From Neorhizobium huautlense (GTDB lineage Bacteria > Pseudomonadota > Alphaproteobacteria > Rhizobiales > Rhizobiaceae), in assembly GCF_030811685.1 (NCBI RefSeq), contig NZ_JAUSRF010000003.1, positions 310,001-374,000 on the forward strand: 64,000 nt of DNA, written 5' to 3'. Each line of letters begins with the position of its first letter. Positions within the stretch are counted from its first letter, which is position 1. The notes beneath the pieces were generated by a model. It was not told the origin of the DNA and made no database searches. It was given only the letters and a program-made list of their open reading frames with translations. The position numbers were made by a program, and so were the translations under genes. This document shows, in pieces, positions 52,959 to 61,162 of the stretch.

Positions 52959-53896
52959 GTGCGGCTCCCGCGCCAGAGCAGAATGAGAAAGACCACGCCG
53001 CCGGCAAATTCGATGACGACGCCAAGCGTCGAACTGTTGCCGAGACCGTGCTGAAACAGCGTTTGCCCACCGACCAGAACGATGATGGAAACCAGTGCCG
53101 TGGCTGGGATCAGAACCGCATGCCGGCGGGTTTTGACGATCCGTTCGGACAGGGCGACCAGCAGCAGCCCGAGAAAGGCGACCGGGCCGACCAGCGTCGT
53201 CGAGACGGCCACCAGCGCACAGACCAGAAGAAGGCAGGCGATCTGGGTCTTGCGCCATTCGATACCGAGGCCGATCGCCGCGTCACGGCCAAGCGCGACG
53301 ATGTCGAGGATATGGCGCGCACGCCAGATGCCGGCCAGTGCTGCCGCTGTCAGCAGAGAGGCGATGAGAACGAGGTCCGTTTCGACATCGTTGAAGTTGA
53401 CGAAACTGCCGGTCTGCACGACCGCGTAATCATTGGGATCGATCAGCCGGGCCAGAAGCGAATGCAGACTGCGAAACAGCACGCCCACCACGACGCCGCA
53501 CAGAAGCATCAGCCCCGTATCCCATCGTGCCCGCAACATCGGCAGAATGAGGCCACACGCCATGGTCATCAGCAACACGATCTCGCCGAAAAATTTCAGG
53601 CGGGCGTCCAGCGTCGCATAGGCCAATCCTCCGAAAAGGAAGACCAGGAGAATTTGCCCGAACACGTAAAGGGCATCGATCCCCATGATCGAGGGCGTCA
53701 GTATGCGGTTTGCGGTAACGGTCTGGAACACAACCGTGGAGATGGCGATTGCGATGCCGACTTCGACCAGCGCTGCCAGCCTGACCAGCCGCAATTCGAG
53801 CACGAAGGCGAGATTGCCGCGCAGCCCGAGCGTCATGAAACAGACGATGCAGGCAAGGGCCGACAAAGCCAGGATAATCAGGCCACGGTTATGCAT
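52955..53896 (-). CDS. Iron-siderophore ABC permease (FecCD family, YclO-like)
   Basis: A 313-residue FecCD-type permease with about nine helices. The RLVRLAALVEVGIAIAISTVVFQ motif (about residues 36-58) replaces the more usual RLPR, and ILTPSIMGIDALYVFGQILLVF follows. It overlaps the neighbouring genes at both ends (start inside the upstream permease stop region). One half of a heterodimeric channel with the next gene. Confidence 0.9.
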   Translation of the reverse strand: MHNRGLIILALSALACIVCFMTLGLRGNLAFVLELRLVRLAALVEVGIAIAISTVVFQTVTANRILTPSIMGIDALYVFGQILLVFLFGGLAYATLDARLKFFGEIVLLMTMACGLILPMLRARWDTGLMLLCGVVVGVLFRSLHSLLARLIDPNDYAVVQTGSFVNFNDVETDLVLIASLLTAAALAGIWRARHILDIVALGRDAAIGLGIEWRKTQIACLLLVCALVAVSTTLVGPVAFLGLLLVALSERIVKTRRHAVLIPATALVSIIVLVGGQTLFQHGLGNSSTLGVVIEFAGGVVFLILLWRGSRT

Positions 53897-54866
53897 CGGT
53901 GTGCCGGCGGAACAGGAGAAACAGGAAGAGGATGGCGCCGACCACGCCCATCACCGTGCCGACGGGAATCTCGTAAGGGAAACGGATCAGTCGTCCGAGA
54001 ATATCGCAGCCGAGCACGAGGATTGCACCCGACAGCGCCGTTGCGGGCAGTGTCGCACGCATGTTGTCGCCCATCAGGCGGGAAACAAGGTTGGGCACGA
54101 CCAGCCCGACGAACGGGATGATGCCGATGACGACGACGGTGACCGCGGAAATCACGGCGATGATAACGAGACCGATCTGCAGCATGCGCGCATAATCGAT
54201 GCCGAGGCCGATGCTGGTTTCGCGGCCGAGCGCCATGATCGTCAGGCGATCGGCAATCAGCCATGCGACGGCAACCAGAATGGCGCCAAGCCAGAGAAGT
54301 TCATAACGACCGCGCAGCACGCCGGAAAAATCGCCATTGCTCCAGACCGACAGATATTGCAGCAGGTCCGTCTGCCAGGCGATGAAGGTCGCGGCGGCAC
54401 CGATGACGCCGCCATAGACGAGGCCGAACAGCGGCACGAGGTACGGCTGGGTTGCAGGCAGCCGGTGCGCCGTCATCAGAAACAGGGCGGTTCCAGTGAC
54501 GGCGGCAAGGCTTGCCGCAAGCGCCTTCCAGCCCAGCGCTGCGGCCGGCCACAAAATGGTGACCAGTAGAATACCGAGTTCGGCCGATTGCGCGGTTCCG
54601 GCAGTTGCCGGCTCGACAAAACGGTTGCGGGCGATCGCCTGCATGATCAGGCCCGCGATCGCCAGGCCTGCTCCGGCAAGTACGGCGGCAAGCGTGCGCG
54701 GCAGCCGGCTGATCGCCAGAATTTCGGTGTCGCCCGAGGCGTGCCACAGATCGGCGAGCGAGGTACCGCCGGCGCCGACGCCAAGGCTGATCAGGCACAA
54801 CAGGGTGAGCATGATGCTCGCCAATATCGGCAGTGTTGCCGGATTGCGGAATGTGAGAGCGATCAT
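53889..54866 (-). CDS. Iron-siderophore ABC permease (FecCD family, YclN-like)
   Basis: A 325-residue FecCD permease. The ATG at 54864-54866 overlaps the binding-protein stop by ATGA. Visible motifs: ISRLPRTLAAVLAGAGLAIAGLIMQ at about residues 53-77 and GIIPFVGLVVPNLVSRLMG in the C-terminal third, the region that contacts the ATPase. It overlaps the second permease gene by eight bases. The proteins differ enough to form a heterodimer, as in YclNO/FatCD petrobactin systems. Confidence 0.9.
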   Translation of the reverse strand: MIALTFRNPATLPILASIMLTLLCLISLGVGAGGTSLADLWHASGDTEILAISRLPRTLAAVLAGAGLAIAGLIMQAIARNRFVEPATAGTAQSAELGILLVTILWPAAALGWKALAASLAAVTGTALFLMTAHRLPATQPYLVPLFGLVYGGVIGAAATFIAWQTDLLQYLSVWSNGDFSGVLRGRYELLWLGAILVAVAWLIADRLTIMALGRETSIGLGIDYARMLQIGLVIIAVISAVTVVVIGIIPFVGLVVPNLVSRLMGDNMRATLPATALSGAILVLGCDILGRLIRFPYEIPVGTVMGVVGAILFLFLLFRRHTDA

Positions 54867-55756
54867 CTTGCCGACGAAAACGCCTCGCCGATGGCGGAAA
54901 GGACGCGCGTCGTCGCCTGGATGCCGCCGGCGGCGATGTAGAAATCGGCGGCCGGAAGATAGATGACCTGCCCCTTTTTCCATGCTGTCGTACCCGCCAC
55001 CAGTTCATTGTCCAGTGTGGCGCGGGCGCCCTGTTCGCCAGAGCTTATGGCTGCCGCGCGATCGACCACCAGCAGCCAGTCCGGATTGGCCTTGCGGATG
55101 AATTCGAAGGAGATCGCTTCTCCATGGGTGGCTGCCTGCATGTCCGGCACTGTGGGGGGCAGGTCAAGCGTGGTGTGCACCCAGCCGAAACGTGAGCCGG
55201 GTCCATAGGCCGTCACCTTCGGGCCATTGGTCATGACGATAAGGCCGCTGCCCTTGCCGGCAACGGCTGTGCGGGCCGTCTCTATCACCTTGTCCAGTTC
55301 GTAGGTGATCACCTGAGCCTCGGCCTGCTTGCCGAATAAAGCGCCGTAATCTGCAAGCCGATGTTTTGCCTGTTCCACCAGGTCGTCGCCATCCATCGTC
55401 ATGTCGATGCTGGTCGCCACGCGGGTGGTGGATTCGAGTTTCGGCGAGGAGCGTCCGCCAAGCACGATGAGATCGGGCGCGAGCGCGCTGAGTGCTTCCA
55501 GATCCGGCTCAAAAATATTGCCGACCGCTTCCGCGCCGGATTTGAGATGGTCGAGTTGCGGAAGATAGAGCTTTTCCGGCACACCGGCGGGCTTGATGCC
55601 GAGGGCGTCGAGCGTATCGAGTGCGGCCAGATCGAACACGGCGACACGCTGCGGCTGTTCGGCAATATCGACCTGGCCGCGCGCTGTCGTGATCTGCGCC
55701 GCATGGGCGACGCTCATCAATAGAATGCTTATGATGCAGACAGCTGAAAATCGCAT
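54863..55756 (-). CDS. Iron-siderophore periplasmic binding protein (YclQ/FatB-like)
   Basis: A 297-residue cluster-A binding protein. The signal peptide is residues 1-19 (MRFSAVCIISILLMSVAHA); a lipobox is not present, so it is free in the periplasm. QRVAVFDLAALDTLDALG at about 36-53 and LEALSALAPDLIVLGGRS at about 85-102 match YclQ/FatB ferric-petrobactin-type binding proteins. The ATG at 55754-55756 has a GAGGG site; the upstream extension lies inside the DUF2218 gene and is unlikely. Delivers a ferric siderophore to the two permeases. Confidence 0.9.
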   Translation of the reverse strand: MRFSAVCIISILLMSVAHAAQITTARGQVDIAEQPQRVAVFDLAALDTLDALGIKPAGVPEKLYLPQLDHLKSGAEAVGNIFEPDLEALSALAPDLIVLGGRSSPKLESTTRVATSIDMTMDGDDLVEQAKHRLADYGALFGKQAEAQVITYELDKVIETARTAVAGKGSGLIVMTNGPKVTAYGPGSRFGWVHTTLDLPPTVPDMQAATHGEAISFEFIRKANPDWLLVVDRAAAISSGEQGARATLDNELVAGTTAWKKGQVIYLPAADFYIAAGGIQATTRVLSAIGEAFSSAR

Positions 55757-55760
55757 GGGA

Positions 55761-56087
55761 TCAACCCTCGCTGGTGACTGTGCCGGAATCGAGCCGGTTC
55801 GCGACGGTCTGCCACTGCAATGGCTGCAATTCCTCGCGGAAGGCAAAACGCACCAGATGTCTTTCGACCACATCCTGCGTTTCTGCCGACTGGGCCTCAT
55901 CGGCTGCGCTCACGCGGATCAGCAGAGAGGTATCATCCGCGTCCATGATGGCGGTGCCGCAGACGAAACGGCATTCGCCGTGGCCTTCGGAATGCGTAAT
56001 GTCCACCTTGTGGGCAAAATGCTTGCAAAGCTGAGCGATGTATTTTGCCGCATGCGGGGTCTCAAGCGTGGCGGTGGTTTCGATCAT
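55761..56087 (-). CDS. DUF2218 domain protein
   Basis: A 108-residue cytoplasmic protein matching the DUF2218 pattern: TPHAAKYIAQLCKHFAHKV, then FVCGTAIMDADDTSLLIRVSA and VVERHLVRFAFREE, with two conserved histidines and a cysteine. These small proteins often accompany siderophore uptake genes; their activity is unknown. It lies 52 bases after the STN-receptor stop and 4 bases before the binding protein start, so it is in the middle of the uptake operon. Confidence 0.85.
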   Translation of the reverse strand: MIETTATLETPHAAKYIAQLCKHFAHKVDITHSEGHGECRFVCGTAIMDADDTSLLIRVSAADEAQSAETQDVVERHLVRFAFREELQPLQWQTVANRLDSGTVTSEG

Positions 56088-56139
56088 TTTTTCTCCTTTC
56101 GTGCCGTCGGCTTTGACCGTCGGCGCTTTGTCTGTCGGG

Positions 56140-58446
56140 TCAGAAGGATGCTTTCGCGCTCATCAGGAAACTGCGGCCGGGCTCGAAAAGGGGCCTTACA
56201 TTGCCGAATTCCTGTCCGTATGTGGCGCGGTCCGCATAGCTCGCGTCGAACAGGTTTTTAACCTCGGCGCGGAAGGTGAAATGCGGCATCTGCTCCGGCT
56301 TCCATTGGGTGAAGACGTTGACGACTTCATAGGCTTTGTAAGGCGGTGCACCGGAGACGACATGGTCGTATTCCGGAGCGATTTCGATGTCGCCGCCGAT
56401 CGTCAGGTTCCATTCCTCAAACCTGTGCGCAGCCGAAACGGTGATGATGTCGCCCACCGGCGTGGCCAGATAATTGCCACTGTCCGAATTGGCAGGCAGG
56501 CCATCGACATCCACGTCGATATGCACATAGCCGACCTTCACAAAACCGGTTGCCCACTCGTAGCCGGCGCCGATCTCGAAACCCTGCGATACGAGGTCGC
56601 GGGCCCTGAGCGCCGGTAGCGCGCCCGGAAACGGCGCCGGGACGGCAGCACTGTAGCGGTAGAAGGGCGTGCGGGCGCTATCGATCTCCGTTCGAAAAAC
56701 GGTCGCCTGCGCCGTAAAGCCATTATGGTCAGCCTCAAGCCCGATCAGGTAGTTGTTGGATGTCACCGGTTTGGGACCCTCTGGCCCGTAATCCCATCCC
56801 GGATTGATGACGAAGTTTTCCGTCAGCGGCACGCCTGCCCAGACATGGGAGAAACCGGCCTTGGCAGTGAAAATATCGGTCAAGTCGTATTCGCCGGAAA
56901 TATTGGCGCTGACACCGGCATTCGTAAAATTCGTCTCGTCCGCGCCGATGAACCATTGGTGGTCTGCACGAGCACCGAAGGACAGACGCGTGCGATCCCA
57001 CGGATCGAGGCGCGCTTGCGCATAAAGCCCGATGTTGCGGGATTTTTCCGCGCCGGCATCGACGGGATCATCCAGTTCGGCCTGATCGCGGTAGAAATCG
57101 AAACCGGCGACAACGTTGCCGATATCGAAAGAGAACCTGTTTTCGAACTTGCCGTTCAGGGTCGCGGTCGTGCCGGTGTCGTCGTAGCGATAGCCGGTGG
57201 CGTTATAGATGCCGACCCTGACCTTGGTTGATCCGTAGCCAAGCTTGATGGTCGGGTCCCACCATCCTTCCGGTGTTGTGTCCTTGAAGGTGAAGACCGT
57301 GTTCTGCCGTTCCAGACGATAATTACGGGTTTCCGGCTCTTCCCAGCTGCTGCCCGAATCGACAGAGCCGGCATTGGCGCGATAGGGGCGCTGGGCATCA
57401 TCCACGACACGATCATGGCTGATCTCGATGCGGTGGCCACTTTCGAACTCATAACCGATCTTGCCGAGACCGCTCAGCATGTTGGTTTCGGTTCCCGCCA
57501 CGACATCGCCGTTGCCGCCACGGAATTCGTTGCCCTTGCCGAAGGTGAAATAGCCGAAAACGTCCAGACCGTCTTTCCGGCCATAGGCTGAAAGGCCCGT
57601 GACCACCGTGTCGCTGTTGAAGTTATAGGTGGAGGTGACGAAGCCGCCGACGGATTGGCCATCGGCCAGAAGGTCTGCAACATCCCTCGTCATGTAATTG
57701 ATTGAGCCGGCCAACGCGCCGGGGCCGGCATCCGCGGGCGCGATACCGGAATCGATCTCTACCGCTCTCAGGAACGACGGATCGATCAGATTGGTGGCGT
57801 TGTGGTGAAACACCTTGTTGTTCTGGCGTGCGCCATCGATGCTGACAGCCAGATTGGTTTCTTCAACGCCACGAACATAAACCTTCTGGGACATGGGCAG
57901 TGAACTGCCGACCTGCACACCCGCCTCTTGGCGGAACGCGTCGGCGATATTGATGGGATTGAGCCTCTCCAGCTGCTCCGCGCCGATAACGGTCTCGCTG
58001 ACATCGCCTTGTCCAACCGGCTGTCCCTCGACGGTGATGGGGGAAAGGACGGTGCCGTCCTGCCCGTCATCACCGCCTGACGTCTCAGCCATGCGGCCGA
58101 TGACTGCGGTACCGTTGGATATGCTGAAGGGAATGCCGGTGCCTTCCAGAAGTTGGCCGAGCGCTGCCTGCGCAGAGAGATTTCCGGACACGGCGCGAGA
58201 GGTGACGCCCTGCGACGTCGCGGCAGCGAGCGATACTTGCAGGCCGGATTGTCTGCCATAGACGTTGATGGCGGAGGCAAGCGGCTGTGCGGGAATGTTG
58301 AAGTGGGGGCTCGGCTCCTGCGCCATCACCAGCGGTGCCTGCATCAACAGGGCGGCGCTTCCCGTGGCTGATGCCAAAAGTCTGAATGCCAGGAGCTTTT
58401 CCCTCTTCGACCTTTGCCACCATTCCCCGCCTGCCTGAAGCGTCAT
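56140..58446 (-). CDS. FecA-like TonB receptor with STN signalling domain
   Basis: A 768-residue receptor. After a signal peptide (cleavage near AQEPSPHF, residue 43) comes an STN (secretin/TonB N-terminal) domain of about 80 residues (FNIPAQPLASAINVYGRQSGLQVSL), which contacts an anti-sigma factor. The plug includes VYVRGVEETNLAVSIDGARQ and ALAGSINYMTRD; the barrel ends in SAKASF. The STN domain plus adjacent fecR and fecI genes mark it as a transducer that both imports and senses its ferric siderophore. It is the most likely receptor for the endogenous petrobactin-type product. Confidence 0.92.
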   Translation of the reverse strand: MTLQAGGEWWQRSKREKLLAFRLLASATGSAALLMQAPLVMAQEPSPHFNIPAQPLASAINVYGRQSGLQVSLAAATSQGVTSRAVSGNLSAQAALGQLLEGTGIPFSISNGTAVIGRMAETSGGDDGQDGTVLSPITVEGQPVGQGDVSETVIGAEQLERLNPINIADAFRQEAGVQVGSSLPMSQKVYVRGVEETNLAVSIDGARQNNKVFHHNATNLIDPSFLRAVEIDSGIAPADAGPGALAGSINYMTRDVADLLADGQSVGGFVTSTYNFNSDTVVTGLSAYGRKDGLDVFGYFTFGKGNEFRGGNGDVVAGTETNMLSGLGKIGYEFESGHRIEISHDRVVDDAQRPYRANAGSVDSGSSWEEPETRNYRLERQNTVFTFKDTTPEGWWDPTIKLGYGSTKVRVGIYNATGYRYDDTGTTATLNGKFENRFSFDIGNVVAGFDFYRDQAELDDPVDAGAEKSRNIGLYAQARLDPWDRTRLSFGARADHQWFIGADETNFTNAGVSANISGEYDLTDIFTAKAGFSHVWAGVPLTENFVINPGWDYGPEGPKPVTSNNYLIGLEADHNGFTAQATVFRTEIDSARTPFYRYSAAVPAPFPGALPALRARDLVSQGFEIGAGYEWATGFVKVGYVHIDVDVDGLPANSDSGNYLATPVGDIITVSAAHRFEEWNLTIGGDIEIAPEYDHVVSGAPPYKAYEVVNVFTQWKPEQMPHFTFRAEVKNLFDASYADRATYGQEFGNVRPLFEPGRSFLMSAKASF

Positions 58447-58560
58447 GCCGCTCCTTCTCCCTCATCGGCCTGTTGCGCACGCCACACCTGCATCAGGTTA
58501 AAGACGATCAGCGCTCCTGGATTTTTCATGCGATACGAAGATTTTTTAAAAATTGCTCGA

Positions 58561-59541
58561 TCAGAACAGAGAGAGGACGCGCAGATAGGGCGAAACGTGA
58601 TGCACACTGGCACCATAAGGGCTGACGAGTGCTTCCAGCGCCCGGTCCGGATCGGACAGATCATAGAGCCCCGTGACACGGCGTGCGCCAAGCTCGCCAC
58701 TGGCGACGGTGATCCATGCCGGATGGTAACGCTGCAACGTGGCCACGACGGACGAGATCGGCACATCCTGCACGAACAGCTTGCCGTCGCGCCATGAAGC
58801 GATGGCATCGACATCCACACTGCTCTTCGATAGATGGCCGCTGTCCCGGTCAAGGCTGGCGAAATCGCCGGGGCGAAGTTTCATCCTCGCGCCATTCTTG
58901 GGTGCGGACAGGTCCACAGCGCCATGTGCCAGTTGCACGGTGGCGAGCTGCGGCGTGACATTCACATCGAAAGCGGTGCCGACCACGGTGATATCGAGTT
59001 CGCCGCCGACATTGACGATAAAGGGGCGGGACGGGTCCGGCTTCACATCGAAAAATGCTTCGCCCGAAAGAATTTTGACGCGCCGTCCATCATCGGAAAA
59101 ATCAACCGCAATGGCGCTCGTGGCGCTCAGGTCGACGATCGTTCCATCTTCCAGCGTGACGCGACGAACCTGCGCGGTTGCAGTCATATAGTCGGCCTGG
59201 CTTCGCATCAGGATCGTTGGTCCGACCACGATGGCGATGAGACATGCGGCAAGAGCAGCGAGACCGGCGCCGATAATCATACGCCTCCCGATACCACGCG
59301 GTCTGGCGTAACGGGGTTGGCGCAGATTCTGCCATTCCGGCATGTTGACCGGACTGGTCTCGCCCATCACTTCCCAGGTGCGACAGGCTTTTGTCCAGGC
59401 CGCCTGATGCAGTGGAGAGCGCCGGATCCAGGCAGTGAAGTCCTGTTCATCGCTGCTTGAGCGCGACGGCTCGCGCAGGCGCAGGAACCAATCCATCGCC
59501 TCTTCCAGCAGTTCTTCATCTATCTGGTCGTGCCGCGTCAC
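58561..59541 (-). CDS. fecR: FecR-type anti-sigma/sigma regulator
   Basis: A 326-residue inner-membrane regulator. The cytoplasmic N-terminus has the DUF4880 pattern AMDWFLRLREPSRSSSDEQDFTAWI (about residues 15-39) and SPLHQAAWTKACRTW. One membrane helix (MIIGAGLAALAACLIAIVVGP, about 88-108) leads to a periplasmic FecR domain (VRRVTLEDGTIVDLSATSAI, ILSGEAFFDVKPD) that receives the signal from the STN domain. It controls the sigma factor encoded 99 bases upstream in the same direction. Confidence 0.93.
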   Translation of the reverse strand: MTRHDQIDEELLEEAMDWFLRLREPSRSSSDEQDFTAWIRRSPLHQAAWTKACRTWEVMGETSPVNMPEWQNLRQPRYARPRGIGRRMIIGAGLAALAACLIAIVVGPTILMRSQADYMTATAQVRRVTLEDGTIVDLSATSAIAVDFSDDGRRVKILSGEAFFDVKPDPSRPFIVNVGGELDITVVGTAFDVNVTPQLATVQLAHGAVDLSAPKNGARMKLRPGDFASLDRDSGHLSKSSVDVDAIASWRDGKLFVQDVPISSVVATLQRYHPAWITVASGELGARRVTGLYDLSDPDRALEALVSPYGASVHHVSPYLRVLSLF

Positions 59542-59640
59542 ATCATACCCGCTTCGGATTCTCTAAAATCACTTACCCGAATTTGTCTGTCAGAAGTAGA
59601 AACGATTAAAGCGGGGAAATTTTCCGTTTTTGGCAATTGA

Positions 59641-60180
59641 TCAGGCATTTTTTCTGTCAAGCGCAATGGCGATCTTTACCATCGCTGTTTTAACATGCCT
59701 GTGAGCCGTGGCAACCGAGATGCCGAGATGCTCGGCCACCACTTCCAGCGTACAACCGCCATGCCGGTGCATTTCCACGGCAATCTGGACATCTTGCGGA
59801 AGGTCGGCAAGGACCTGCTGGGCGATACGGACTTCGTCGCAAAACATCGTCGTCTGCTCGGGTGTTTCGCTCGCACGCGGAACGATCCAGAAGGGCGGGT
59901 CGTCGTTCTGGGCACGCTGCTCGATCTTGCGGCGCTTGACCGTGTCCAGAGAAAGATTGCGGACAATGCGGTAGAGGTAAGCGAGGCCCTGACGCGCCGT
60001 CTCGGTCGGCAGGTTGCCGAGACCGAAGCGCAGATAGGCTTCCTGCACGATGTCCTCGGCCGTATCCCGCGAGCCGAGAATGCGAGCCGAATAATTGATC
60101 AGCGCCGAGCGATGTCCCATGAAAAGGGGATCGGCCTCAAGGCTGATATCCAGTTGCTGCTTGGCTTGTCGTTCTTGCAC
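59641..60180 (-). CDS. fecI: ECF RNA polymerase sigma factor, FecI-like
   Basis: A 179-residue extracytoplasmic-function sigma factor. Region 2 (HRSALINYSARILGSRDTAEDIVQEAYLRF, about residues 23-52) binds core polymerase and the -10 element. Region 4 (LPQDVQIAVEMHRHGG then LEVVAEHLGISVATAHRHVKTAMVK, about 130-172) is a helix-turn-helix for the -35 element. It would direct transcription of the STN receptor operon once FecR relays the siderophore signal. The iron box 89 bases upstream would repress it in iron-replete cells. Confidence 0.94.
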   Translation of the reverse strand: MQERQAKQQLDISLEADPLFMGHRSALINYSARILGSRDTAEDIVQEAYLRFGLGNLPTETARQGLAYLYRIVRNLSLDTVKRRKIEQRAQNDDPPFWIVPRASETPEQTTMFCDEVRIAQQVLADLPQDVQIAVEMHRHGGCTLEVVAEHLGISVATAHRHVKTAMVKIAIALDRKNA

Positions 60181-60268
60181 GCTGTCTTCCGATAGGTGTT
60201 CGATTGACTGAAAGGTTGCTCACGCGCCCGTTCCCGGATCGCGGAGCACCTCTCTAACAGCAAAAACA

Positions 60269-60283
60269 TGATTTATGAAGTCA
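60269..60283. promoter_or_regulatory. Iron-responsive operator upstream of fecI
   Basis: TGA-TTTATGAAG-TCA matches the TGA-N9-TCA rhizobial iron box exactly, within an AT-rich stretch between the asbF-like stop and the fecI start. It separates the biosynthetic operon from the signalling and uptake genes and indicates a separate iron-regulated promoter for fecI. Confidence 0.6.
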
Positions 60284-60295
60284 TATTTTGTCGCT

Positions 60296-61162
60296 TTATG
60301 GCGCTGCTTGTAAAATCCGTGCTTTCGGAATGAATTGATAAGCTTTTTCAAAGCCGAATTGCGCGCGAAGGGTTTCGCAATCGCGGCGGAGGACGTGAAA
60401 CACGTCATTACCGAACCATTCAAGCGAGATATCCGCCTCAGCCAGGGCGGGGATGCCGACGATGACATCGGCATAATCGACCGCACCCTCCAACAAGGGC
60501 GTCATGCCGTTGCGGTCACCGGCGGCGGAATAGACATTGCCCGGGCTGAAGACGTGCAGATGGCGACGGTCGGATATGTTTTTCAGGTGATAATGCCGGA
60601 CATGCCGGCCGATTGCCCGGTGCAGCGCGACCGGATCATCACCCGCTTCCCAGACATGCAGGATGTCGAAATTGATCGCCAGTGCCGGATGGTCGACCTC
60701 GTCGATCAGCCGGATGGTGGAAGCGGCGGTATCGGCCAACGTGTTCGGATGGGTTTCCACAAGAAGATCTATGCCGTAGCTCTCGACGATCTTGGCGACT
60801 TCACGCAGGCGCGTTACCAGATGCCGGCGTTCGTCGGCGGTCGTATCGGCGCTTGCCTTTCCGCCTGCGAAAGTGCGGATCTTTTTCGCCTTCCAGCGCC
60901 GGCCAAGGCGGCAGAGTTCGACGGTCTTGCGGCGGAGAACATCGTCATCGCCTTCAAGCGGCAGGTAATCGCTGATCATCGGAACGGCAAGGCCGTAATC
61001 CGCCAGCCAATCCGCATCCTTGTCCATCTGGGGCGCAAGATTGCGGGCATGGGCGCCCCACAGTTCGATGCCGTCAAAACCGCTTTCACGGGCAAAATTG
61101 GCGATCTCGGCAAGCGAGATCAGCTGATGCCGGAAGGTGATGGTGCAAAGCGAAATGTTCAT
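60296..61162 (-). CDS. asbF: 3-dehydroshikimate dehydratase, AsbF-like
   Basis: A 288-residue TIM-barrel enzyme of the AP-endonuclease-2 fold. Metal-site residues are visible as VETHP (Glu, about residue 136), NFDILH (Asp and His, about 166-169), RHYHLKN (His, about 190) and ISLEWFG (Glu, about 247), the arrangement of AsbF. AsbF makes 3,4-dihydroxybenzoate from 3-dehydroshikimate for petrobactin. The start overlaps the stop of the carrier/AsbE-like gene by ATGA. Being last in a petrobactin-type operon supports this role over a sugar-phosphate isomerase. Confidence 0.85.
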   Translation of the reverse strand: MNISLCTITFRHQLISLAEIANFARESGFDGIELWGAHARNLAPQMDKDADWLADYGLAVPMISDYLPLEGDDDVLRRKTVELCRLGRRWKAKKIRTFAGGKASADTTADERRHLVTRLREVAKIVESYGIDLLVETHPNTLADTAASTIRLIDEVDHPALAINFDILHVWEAGDDPVALHRAIGRHVRHYHLKNISDRRHLHVFSPGNVYSAAGDRNGMTPLLEGAVDYADVIVGIPALAEADISLEWFGNDVFHVLRRDCETLRAQFGFEKAYQFIPKARILQAAP

